Of a stretch of DNA of 64,000 nt, positions 56,473 through 64,000 are shown in pieces. The position numbers and the translations under genes are program-made. The number at the start of each line of letters is the position of its first letter. The stretch's first letter is position 1. Origin of the DNA: Pyronema omphalodes (lineage: Eukaryota; Ascomycota; Pezizomycetes; Pezizales; Pyronemataceae); NCBI GenBank assembly GCA_024516155.1, contig JAJJXM010000107.1:1-64000 (forward strand). Reading direction: 5' to 3'. The notes beneath the pieces were generated by a model, which ran no database searches, had not been told where the DNA came from, and saw only the letters and a list, made by a program, of their open reading frames with translations.

Positions 56473-58322
56473 GCAGCTATTCCTTCACAATACTCAGCTA
56501 TTCACAATCATCGACCTCCCTCCGCCGCTTTGCTATTCCTCCACAACACTCAGCTATTCACAATCATCGACCTCCCTCCACAACACTCAGCTATTCACAA
56601 CCGCCGCTTTGCTATTCCTCCACAACACTCAGCTATTCCCCATCATCGACCTCCCTCCGCCGCTGCTATTCCTCCACAACACTCAGCTATTCACAACTTT
56701 CGACCTCCCTCCACAACACTCAGCTATTCACAACCGCCGCTTTGCTATTCCTCCACAACACTCAGCTATTCACAATCATCGACCTTCCTCCGCCGCTTTG
56801 CTATTCCTCCACAACACTCAGCTATTCACAATCATCGACCTCCCTCCGCCGCTGCTATTCCTCCACAACACTCAGCTATTCACAACTTTCGACCTCCCTC
56901 CACAACACTCAGCTATTCACAACCGCCGCTTTGCTATTCCTCCACAACACTCAGCTATTCACAATCATCGACCTCCCTCCGCCGCTTTGCTATTCCTCCA
57001 CAACACTGAGCTATTCACAACTTTCGACCTCCCTTCACAACACTCAGCTATTCACAACCGCCGCTTTGCTATTCCTCCACAACACTCAGCTATTCACAAC
57101 CGCCGCTTTGCTATTCCTCCACAACACTCAGCTATTCACAATCATCGACCTCCCTCCGCCGCTTTGCTATTCCTCCACAACACTCAGCTATTCACAATCA
57201 TCGACCTCCCTCCGCCGCTTTGCTATTCCTCCACAACACTCAGCTATTCACAATCATCGACCTCCCTCCGCCGCTGCTATTCCTCCACAACACTCAGCTA
57301 TTCACAACTTTCGACCTCCCTCCACAACACTCAGCCATTCACAACCGCCGCTTTGCTATTCCTCCACAACACTCAGCTATTCACAATCATCGACCTCCCT
57401 CCGCCGCTTTGCGATTCCTCCACAACACTCAGCTATTCACAACTTTCGACCTCCCTCCACAACACTCAGCTATTCACAACCGCCGCTTTGCTATTCCTCC
57501 ACAACACTCAGCTATTCACAATCATCGACCTCCCTCCGCCGCTTTGCTATTCCTCCACAACACTCAGCTATTCACAATCATCGACCTCCCTCCGCCGCTG
57601 CTATTCCTCCACAACACTCAGCTATTCACAACTTTCGACCTCCCTCCACAACCCTCAGCTATTCACAACCGCCGCTTTGCTATTCCTCCACAACACTCAG
57701 CTATTCACAATCATCGACCTCCCGCCGCCGCTATTCCTCCACAACACTCAGCTATCTACAACTATCGACCTCCCTCCGCCGCTATTCCTCGACAATACTC
57801 AGCTATTTACAACTATCGACCTCCCTCCACTGCCTTGCTATTTACAACTATCGACCTCCCTCCGCTGCCTTGCTATTTACAACTATCGACCTCCCGCCGC
57901 CGCTATTCCTCCACAACACCCAGCTATTTACAACTTTCGACCTCCCTCCGCCGCTTTGCTATTTACAACTATCGACCTCCCTCCGCCGCCTTGCTATTTA
58001 CAACTATCGACCTCCCGCCGCCGCTATTCCTCCACAACACTCAGCTATTTACAACTATCGACCTCCCTCCGCCGCTTTGCTATCCCTCCACAACACTCAG
58101 CTATTCACAACTATCGACCTCCCGCCGCCGCTTTGCTATTTACAACTATCGACCTCCCTCCTCTGCTATTCCTCCACAACACTCAGCTACTTACAACTAT
58201 CGACCTCCCTCCGCCGCCTTGCTATTTACAACTATCGACCCCCCCGCCGCCGCTATTCCTCCACAATACTCAGCTATCTACAACTATCGACCTCCCTTCG
58301 CCGCTTCGTTTCCTCCTCCTCG
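56473..58322 (-). repeat. Right minisatellite arm
   Basis: It is the reverse complement of the left arm's modules (CCACAACACTCAGCTATTCA, GCTATTCCTCCACAACAC, CAATCATCGACCTCCCTCC, CTTTGCTATTTACAACTATC), longer than the left arm by about 600 bp. Stop-free frames of up to 576 codons in three frames are by-products of the repeat. Confidence 0.88.
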
Positions 58323-58881
58323 CCCATCGGAAATTCTAATTGCTCTTTGTATACATTCTATTCAAGAATCTATACTTTACAGCTCATTTCGACCAACTTT
58401 TTATTCAACAATTTAATCAACATTTCCCACCCCTCCACTCCTCAACTCCATTCAGTTGCTATGGGTGTCTAACTGCCTTCAGTGTACCACGTCGAAATCC
58501 ATCAACTACCTCCCGTAGCTCGGACTTATGGGTACTGATCAGTTTTGCCTCGATGTCCTCCTCCTCCCCGTGTATCCACGTTGAGGGTATCTCCCAATGC
58601 AATTTCCGCAGTTTCATAGCTAGGTTGAGCCCACCAGGCTTTCGAGGAATAGCCGTGAGTTCAGGAATTTTCATCCTAGTGGTTCCATCTGCCACCCATT
58701 AGATTACTACTAATATCAGTCAGAAATATTGAAGAACATACTGATTGCTTTGAGAATCAGTAAGGCAGCTTCCGATCTTAACCCATCCTTCACGCGGCCC
58801 TCTTTAGCAGCTACCTTTAATACCTCAATTGCCTTCTCAGCAATCTTGCCACCCTTGCACATCATCTCAAACTCCCCTGCA

Positions 58882-60886
58882 AAAAAGACCCACACCACAC
58901 GGCAACGGCGACCCCCCCTCTGCATTCTCAACAACGAGCACCAAAACCCCCGGTTTTCTCATCGGATTCGGATTCGCAGCACTCTGTTACGTTATTCTCT
59001 GAATTTTCAGGGAATTCTACGTTGTTTTTGTTGACTTTTGTCGCAAAATCAGAGTTTTCACGAGTTTTGGCTTACCCCACCTCACGAAATGTCGCCAAAA
59101 CAACGACAGAACAACGCCCGACGATCGAAACGGTCCGAAAACGCGTACAATGTTCTAGCCGACCTTCCTCATGATGGATCTACTCCTACTCTGGATGGAA
59201 GAGATGGAAAAGTTGATGAAGTTGATGGAAACTTCGCTGGAAAGCCCTTCCAGAGGGTGGTCTTGGCACAATCACCAGTTCCTTCGGCTTCAACATCGCA
59301 GCAACAGGCGACAACTGAACACAGCCGGTTTAGTGACTACCGTCGCATGATGGTATCTGCATTTAATAAGGCAGTCGCAGTTGACGACAACTATGCCACC
59401 CTAGATCAACTGTTCATAGACAACTACGCCGAACTCACTGGAGCCAACTTCCTGGGGATACAACAGATCCACCGGGATACACAGCGACGCTTCAATACCC
59501 TCGATGACACCATACGCAACAACAGCGATGAGATGCGCCACAGATTCGACGTCATGATGACGAAATTCAACGTTCTGCTCGGCGAAAACACGAAGCTGCG
59601 CGCAGCATACGACTCTACACAGGCCGAAACAGCAGCTCTCAAGGCTGCTGTGGACGCCCTGACGAAGAAAATCGACGAACAGCAACAAGTCATTTCGGCT
59701 CCCCCCTCACCGAACCTCACGGCCTCTTCCTCAGCGATGGAAGAGATGACTATGCAGCTCTCCGTCGTCCAACATGACATTCAGGATGTCCTGGACGCTG
59801 TTCGCAACCCTCCTGGCAAGAGAAAGCGAAGGGGAAGCGACCAGAACACCGAACCCACCTCACCGACAAACAGACGACCGGTGAACCACAAACCGAGAGC
59901 GGCATCACCGGTGCAAAGCCTGATGCACTCAAAACATGCGACTACCGCCGCCCAGGACAAGCTTGATGCCCTCAAGCCTATGTCCCCCCAACCTCTCCTC
60001 GCGATCACGTCAACCGATGCGACACCGGAACCTCACCCTGACAGTCCATCTGCTCAGGACACACCTCTACCCGACGCCCCAAGCACTGCCCCTGCTGAGA
60101 CGAACGGATGGAAGACTGTGGGGGCGAAGGCTACACAGAGGAAGAAGCAGAAAGCGAAGGAGACGACACCTACGGCAGCGCCACCCAGCAAGACCCCTAC
60201 AACAAAGAATGGTGGACGGGGAAAGAATACCCACCAACCCAGAACGACAACCTCCTCTGCAAAGAAGACTTGGGCAGAAGTCGTCAAGAGCGGAGGCATC
60301 AACGTCCTGATTGTGCTTGGGAATGGCAATCTTGGACTGACAACACCACCGACAAGAAGGGGAGAGAGGCGAGGGGGAGCAGCTAGGAGGCTGAGGAAGA
60401 CGGAAGGAGAAGGGGAGAGAGGGGAGGAGAAGAGGGGCAGGGCGGGCCCGGGTGTCTCAAAGGGCAAAGAGTCAGGAGACACCGGCGGAGGAGGGGAGAG
60501 AGGAGAGGAGAGTGGGGGCACGGGTGGCCCGGCGGCTGTTTAACTTTGCTTTGGTTTTGTTTTTGCTTTGTGGAGGAAATAAAGGAGGAAAAATGGTTAA
60601 AAATGGGAGGGGAAGGGAGGAGGAAAGGGAGGAGCCCGGCGAGGCGGCCTCTGTGCAAGCAGGGCACTGGGAACATCAGACGCGCTTGGACAAGAAACCC
60701 CCGTAGTAACAGTGGGGACAGACCCCACAACCACAACGATCAAGAGGAGGAGACTGGTAGAGGTGGAGACTGGGTTTTTGCTTTTACATTTCTTTCTTCT
60801 TCTCTTTTGTATTTATCTGTCCCTTGTCATAACCTTCGGGTTGCAAACAAGTAATGAGAGAACAAACAAACAAACAAACAAACAAA
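58882..60886 (+). mobile_element. Family D element D5, full length
   Basis: A 10-bp TSD (CTCCCCTGCA at 58872-58881 and 60887-60896) flanks an element of about 2.0 kb. It starts with AAAAAGACCC, the terminal motif ACACCACACGGCAACGGCGA and a C run, and ends with AGAGAACAAAC and a (CAAA)n tail. It has one intact ORF and a family B type 3' UTR with the AACCTTCGGGTT hairpin (60831-60842). It interrupts exon 2 of the HMG-box-like gene. Confidence 0.9.
59089..60543 (+). CDS. Family D single ORF, intact, coiled-coil protein
   Basis: The frame of 484 codons starts at ATG 59089 (MSPKQRQNNARRS). The open frame upstream has no ATG. Approximate order is a conserved N-terminus with NVLADLPHDG; residues about 70-160 helical with QQIHRDTQRRFNTLDD; about 165-200 a coiled coil (ENTKLRAAYDSTQAETAALK); about 210-250 a second helix (MQLSVVQHDIQDVLDAV); a basic patch KRKRRG at about 255 that could be a nuclear signal; then Pro/Ser/Thr-rich sequence, KTWAEVVKSG and a Gly/Arg/Glu-rich tail. 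There is no zinc knuckle, endonuclease or reverse transcriptase. It resembles LINE ORF1 proteins in layout only. A role in binding its own RNA is inference. Confidence 0.8.
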   Translation: MSPKQRQNNARRSKRSENAYNVLADLPHDGSTPTLDGRDGKVDEVDGNFAGKPFQRVVLAQSPVPSASTSQQQATTEHSRFSDYRRMMVSAFNKAVAVDDNYATLDQLFIDNYAELTGANFLGIQQIHRDTQRRFNTLDDTIRNNSDEMRHRFDVMMTKFNVLLGENTKLRAAYDSTQAETAALKAAVDALTKKIDEQQQVISAPPSPNLTASSSAMEEMTMQLSVVQHDIQDVLDAVRNPPGKRKRRGSDQNTEPTSPTNRRPVNHKPRAASPVQSLMHSKHATTAAQDKLDALKPMSPQPLLAITSTDATPEPHPDSPSAQDTPLPDAPSTAPAETNGWKTVGAKATQRKKQKAKETTPTAAPPSKTPTTKNGGRGKNTHQPRTTTSSAKKTWAEVVKSGGINVLIVLGNGNLGLTTPPTRRGERRGGAARRLRKTEGEGERGEEKRGRAGPGVSKGKESGDTGGGGERGEESGGTGGPAAV

Positions 60887-61769
60887 CTCCCCTGCACTCC
60901 CTCCTTGCTTGCACATCAATGCATAATATTCATATCCCTTTCCCATTGATGTGAATAAAACTGGACCAAGATTCTCAGAGGGTACTGCCCTGCAGATTGT
61001 ATGGATTTGCTGACGCTCAAGCAGGACTAGCTGAGGATTTAACCATCAGTATAAACAGTGATATATAATTAGATACTCCGGAATATAACTTACCTGCTTT
61101 TTGAGATTCTTCAGACTTTGTTTCTGTATTTCCTTGTGTGACTTCAGACGCACCTCTGACTCCTCATGAATATCAGTATGCCCTGAATCCAGTTCGCTAT
61201 CATCAACAGAAGTAGCTCCAGTAGATCCCTTTGCCAACCTTTCATACTTTTGACGCAGCTCTGGTTCTGTATCCCATCGCTGCTTCATGTATTGTTGGTA
61301 GTCACCCTTGAGACCTGGACGGCTCTTATTGTATGCCACACCTGCATTCTGTTGGAGTAGCTCCTCTGGAGCATTATCTTTTTCATGATGTAGAAAGAGG
61401 TTCCAGGCATTGGGCTTTCTGGTCTGAAGCCGAGGCAACTCACCAGGAATATAGAAGCCAGCAGCCAACAGAAGCTGATCAGCGCTATATTCACCACATC
61501 TCTTAGAGATCCGCTGTGCTTGTGCTAGTATGATGTCCATGAGCTCTCTGACATACATATTGTCTGCCTCTGGCATACCCTGCTGATTGACTGGATGTTG
61601 CATTGCAGTGATGTTCATGATGTTGAAGATGCTGCTGATATGGGGATCAATGGTGACACAGGAGTTGTTGGGTGACACAAGACTTGGTTGATCAGACTCC
61701 ACAGATTTCTCGTTGGACGTCTGATTGCTTGGCGCCAGCAACGCCCCAGCAGAGCACAACCACTCGCTT

Positions 61770-62806
61770 ACAACATTGGTGCTGTTTCCAGTCACCAATT
61801 TTTTTTTTTTTTTTTTTTAAAACATGGTCACGCGAATAAGTATATTTAAATGCTTTTAATTCATCGCAAAAGCGATGGAACAATTTTTTTTATTTTTAAA
61901 AGATGTTGTTTTTGATCCAAAAGATTTGGAGCGGGGCGACGCCCCAGCGGAGCAGCACCACTCGCTTACGACATTGGTGCTGTTTCCAGTCACCAATTTT
62001 TTTTTTTTTTTTTCAAAACATGGTCACGCGAATAAGTATATTTAACAGCTTTTAATTCGTCGCAAAAGCGATAGAATAATTTTTTTTATTTTTAAAAGAT
62101 GTCGTTTTTGATCCAGAAGATTTGGAGCGGGGCGACGCCCCAGCGGAGCAGCACCGCTCGCTTACGACATCGGTGCTGTTTCCAGTCACCAATTTTTTTT
62201 TTTTTTTTTTCAAAACATTGTCACGCGAATAAGTATATTTAACAGCTTTTAATTCATCGCAAAAGCGATGGAATAATTTTTTTTATTTTTAAAAGATGTT
62301 GTTTTTGATCCAGAAGATTTGGAGCGGGGCGACGCCCCAGCGGAGCAGCACCGCTCGCTTACGACATTGGTGCTGTTTCCAGTCACCAATTTTTTTTTTT
62401 TTTTTTTTTCAAAACATTGTCACGCGAATAAGTATATTTAACAGCTTTTTATTCATCGCAAAAGCGATGGAATAATTTTTTCTCATATTTAAAAGATGTT
62501 GTTTTTGATCCAAAAGATTTGGAGCGGGGCGACGCCCCAGCGGAGCAGCACCGCTCGCTTACGACATTGGTGCTGTTTCCAGTCACCAATTTTTTTTTTT
62601 TTTTTTTCAAAACATTGTCACGCGAATAAGTATATTTAACAGCTTTTTATTCATCGCAAAAGCGATGGAACAATTTTTTTTATTCTTGAAATCTCATGTT
62701 TGAGTAAAAAATGTTTTGAAGCCGGGCGGCTGCCCTGCGGGCCACCATCAAATTAGTTGGAGGCGGCGTGTAACTAAGTTGATGGTGGAGTTCCACCCGT
62801 TAGGTG
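61770..62806 (-). repeat. Right TIR with about 196-bp subterminal tandem repeats
   Basis: It mirrors the left end: about five units (GCGATGGAA near 61871, 62069, 62266, 62463 and 62661), each with TGGTGCTGTTTCCAGTCACC, a T run and AAGTATATTTAACAGC, then the outer unique part with the GCCGGGCGGCTGCCCTGCGG hairpin and the terminus GAGTTCCACCCGTTAGGTG at 62806. The innermost unit overlaps the 5' side of the HMG-box-like gene, so the repeat may include its promoter. Confidence 0.87.
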
Positions 62807-62814
62807 CTGCTACG
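62807..62814. repeat. Right 8-bp TSD of the giant transposon
   Basis: CTGCTACG follows the right terminus and is identical to 39106-39113. Confidence 0.9.
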
Positions 62815-63545
62815 CCATCATGAAGTGATAGGGATAGGGTTAGGGCAAGGGGCTGGGCCCCTTGCCGGGGATTTTTATATGTTAGGAGTTATTTATTATT
62901 TTGGATTTATTTTAGGTATCACGGCGGCTAGGAAAATGTTGGAATCTTTACTTATCTCTTTTGGTATGTACTCTTTCTTTATTATTTGGAATCACGGCGG
63001 TTAGCCAGGTAGTTATCTCTTTTTGGTATGTACTCTTTCTTTGCTATTTGAAATCACGGCGGTTAGCCAGGTAGTTATCTCTTTTGGTATGTACTCTTTC
63101 CTTGTTATTATTATTTGGAATTACGGCGGTTAGTTATCTTTGGTATGTATTGTTCCCTTGCTTTCTTATTTGGAATTACGGCGGTTGGCAAAGGGTGGGG
63201 AATGTTGGTCATGTATGTAGTTATCACGGCGGTTAGCATCGGGAGCATTCTCCGCAGGCGGAGAATGCTGAGTCACGAGTCATGAAGGAGAAAAGTATAA
63301 GAGGAGGAAATTTGTATGTAGTTTATTTCTTCACGCAATCAAGTTTCTATTTACCACAATCCTATCTACAAAAGTTCCCTTGTGATATCCCATCTCTCCA
63401 AACTCACCTGTGATTTCCCAGCCCCAAAAACCCTTGCCCATTCCCAACTTACCAGCCTTACCTAACCCGCCGCCGCCCTCCTCGCCGGCGAAACCCCCGC
63501 GCTGCCTGTCGTCAGTAACCGTGGATACGGATTCTGATATTTGAT
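62815..63545 (+). other. Probable LTR or leader region of gypsy G3
   Basis: No gene is seen. A 10-bp stem GGCAAGGGGC/GCCCCTTGCC lies at 62844-62866. Tandem repeats of about 50-75 bp occupy 62915-63240. A 12-bp perfect stem AGCATTCTCCGC/GCGGAGAATGCT is at 63244-63269, and a TATA-like AAGTATAAGAGG at about 63293. Its position just before a gag-like frame suggests the 5' LTR or leader of a gypsy element, but no second LTR is in the window to confirm the borders. Confidence 0.45.
62915..63240 (+). repeat. Short tandem repeats with ATCACGGCGGTTAGC
   Basis: About six imperfect copies of a unit containing (A)TCACGGCGGTTAG and TATCTCTTTTGGTATGTACT occur near 62918, 62993, 63056, 63124, 63178 and 63226. 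They probably lie within the G3 LTR. Confidence 0.75.
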
Positions 63546-64000
63546 TGCGTCCTGTGTACGACACCCAACGCGGAACGAAGACCCAGAAAACCCAGAAAAC
63601 CCAGAAGACCCAGAAAACCCAGAAGAAGGCGCACACAGTGGCGTCCTTTCAGCTAAAAGAGCTCGGAGAACATATCGAACAAGAACCGACCGGATTGGCA
63701 AGCCCAGTGACCCCCGAACAACCATCCAGACCACAGACCCCCGAATCACCCGAACTCCCCCATACCTCTACCGACGAACCTGCGGAAATGGCGACCCCGG
63801 CAGGATTGGGACTTGTCACTCCGGTCACGATGACCCAGGAGCAGTTGAACCAGATCCTCATTCAACTCCATCGCCCCACGACAAACAGTAACCCCAAGGT
63901 GGAAGACCCGGAGCTATACTACGGTGAACGGACCAAGCTGAGGGCATTCCTGAATCAATGCGAACTGAAGTTCAATTGTGAAGGGAATAGATTCGACACC
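63546..64000 (+). CDS. Gypsy G3 gag, N-terminal part cut by window end
   Basis: The frame is open from about 63546 to the window end. The first good ATG is at 63788 (MATPAGLGLVTPVTMTQEQL), after Pro/Glu-rich sequence. The last residues, PELYYGERTKLRAFLNQCEL followed by KFNCEGNRF, match the start of Ty3/gypsy retrotrans_gag domains (YYG-x-R-x-KLRAFL-x-Q). Upstream, repeats of the 9-mer ACCCAGAAA (about 63580-63625) encode a simple peptide in any frame. Gag would form the particle. The rest of the element is outside. Confidence 0.7.

Larger units (their letters stand above)
52071..58326. mobile_element. Foldback-like palindrome with minisatellite arms
   Basis: Two inverted arms of about 1.9-2.6 kb face each other around a core of about 1.7 kb. 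From outside in, each arm has a (GGAGGA)-rich end (52077-52110 and the reverse complement at 58290-58326), a minisatellite, a homopolymer (G19 at 53321-53339, C21 at 56452-56472), an AT-rich bridge and an array of hairpin repeats. Foldback elements of animals have this kind of long inverted repeat built from tandem repeats. No transposase is recognised inside and no flanking TSD is clear, so it may be a nested element or an expanded part of the KDZ element itself. Confidence 0.7.
58459..61618 (-). pseudogene. Gene with HMG-box-like domain carried by the KDZ transposon, interrupted by D5
   Basis: On the minus strand three exons join in frame: exon 1 61618-61094 from the first plausible ATG, a 63-nt intron (GTAAGT...CAG), exon 2 61030-58742 containing D5, a 53-nt intron (GTATGT...CAG, 58741-58689) and exon 3 58688-58459. 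With D5 and one 10-bp TSD removed the protein is about 342 residues. Residues about 67-128 resemble an HMG box (RKPNAWNLFLHHEKDNAP, GDYQQYMKQRWD, PELRQKYERLAKG), a DNA-bending fold. The rest (KGGKIAEKAIEVLKVAAKEG, KLRKLHWEIPSTWIHG) is unfamiliar. It converges on the transposase gene, so it may assist transposition or regulate it. An upstream exon cannot be excluded. Confidence 0.68.
39114..62806. mobile_element. Giant KDZ-type DNA transposon, 23.7 kb with nested insertions
   Basis: The terminal inverted repeats begin CACCTAACGGGTGGAACTCC and are flanked by the perfect TSD CTGCTACG on both sides. An 8-bp duplication is what KDZ and hAT-related cut-and-paste elements make. Inside are subterminal tandem arrays, a KDZ transposase gene reading rightwards, a gene with an HMG-box-like domain reading leftwards, and a foldback palindrome between them. 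Chromovirus G2 and LINE-like D5 are later insertions. Without those two and the palindrome, the element would be roughly 6.5 kb. The interruptions mean this copy is no longer autonomous. Confidence 0.87.

Noticed and set aside
52077..58322. CRISPR-like appearance of repeat arrays
   Set aside because: Unit lengths vary, there are no unique equal-length spacers, no cas genes, and the context is a fungal transposon.
56530..58472. Several overlapping frames of 400-576 codons (and mirrored ones at 51900-53262)
   Set aside because: They span the minisatellite arms, exist in all three frames and spell the repeat unit over and over. They lack any domain and simply reflect a repeat without stop codons.
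61619..61798. N-terminal extension of the HMG-box-like gene to 61798
   Set aside because: It would begin at TTG inside the terminal repeat unit. The first ATG is at 61618, so the extension is not supported.
62828..62846. Telomere-like GGGATAGGGTTAGGG
   Set aside because: Only one TTAGGG is present with no array, and it sits inside a probable LTR.
1..64000. tRNA, rRNA or host housekeeping genes
   Set aside because: None was recognised by eye on either strand. Every sizeable coding frame is explained by a transposable element or by its cargo.

Overview
This window is about 64 kb of nested transposable elements and contains no recognisable host gene. It comes from a eukaryote, most likely a filamentous fungus. 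The reasons are the two-ORF LINEs with a three-zinc-knuckle ORF1 and an ORF2 carrying endonuclease, reverse transcriptase and RNase H (Tad/I-like), the Ty3/gypsy chromoviruses, a KDZ-type (Kyakuja-Dileera-Zisupton) DNA transposon, and short 53-76 nt GT-AG introns. The species cannot be fixed from sequence alone. I label the LINE families A, B, D and E for convenience.

Left part (1-37.1 kb). Copy A1 (1-6285, +) abuts a rearranged B copy (B1, 6286-9452, -), then pieces of family D and a B-like 5' end. Next comes the gag-protease half of a Ty3/gypsy element, G1 (11.1-12.8 kb, +), then A2 (12.8-19.8 kb, -), further LINE scraps, and the other half of G1 in the opposite orientation (20.8-33.3 kb, -). 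G1 is split by a D element (D2), which is itself split by an almost intact family B LINE (B2, 23.1-30.1 kb, -). Target-site duplications (TSDs) fix the order: G1 first, then D2, then B2. The two halves of G1 end in the same 14-bp sequence beside family A LINE ends, which points to a 20-kb inversion between LINE copies. Between 33.3 and 37.1 kb lie A3, D3 and D4, rearranged head to head.

Family D is unusual. It carries a single 484-codon coiled-coil ORF, no reverse transcriptase, and a 3' UTR matching either family B (D2, D5) or family A (D4). It looks like an ORF1-only parasite that borrows the 3' recognition ends of two different LINEs.

Right part (37.1-64 kb). LINE E carries a 697-bp PIF/Harbinger-type element with TTA TSDs and is followed by a 23.7-kb DNA transposon (39114-62806) flanked by a perfect 8-bp TSD, CTGCTACG. 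Its ends are inverted repeats containing arrays of about 196-bp units. Inside are a KDZ transposase gene (+, one intron) and a convergent three-exon gene with an HMG-box-like domain (-). Between the two genes is a 6.2-kb foldback palindrome made of minisatellite arms and hairpin-forming repeats. A young chromovirus (G2, 42833-51730, LTRs with about six differences) interrupts the transposase gene, and a full-length D copy (D5) interrupts the HMG-box-like gene. To the right are probable LTR or leader sequence and the start of a gag gene of another gypsy element (G3), cut by the window edge.
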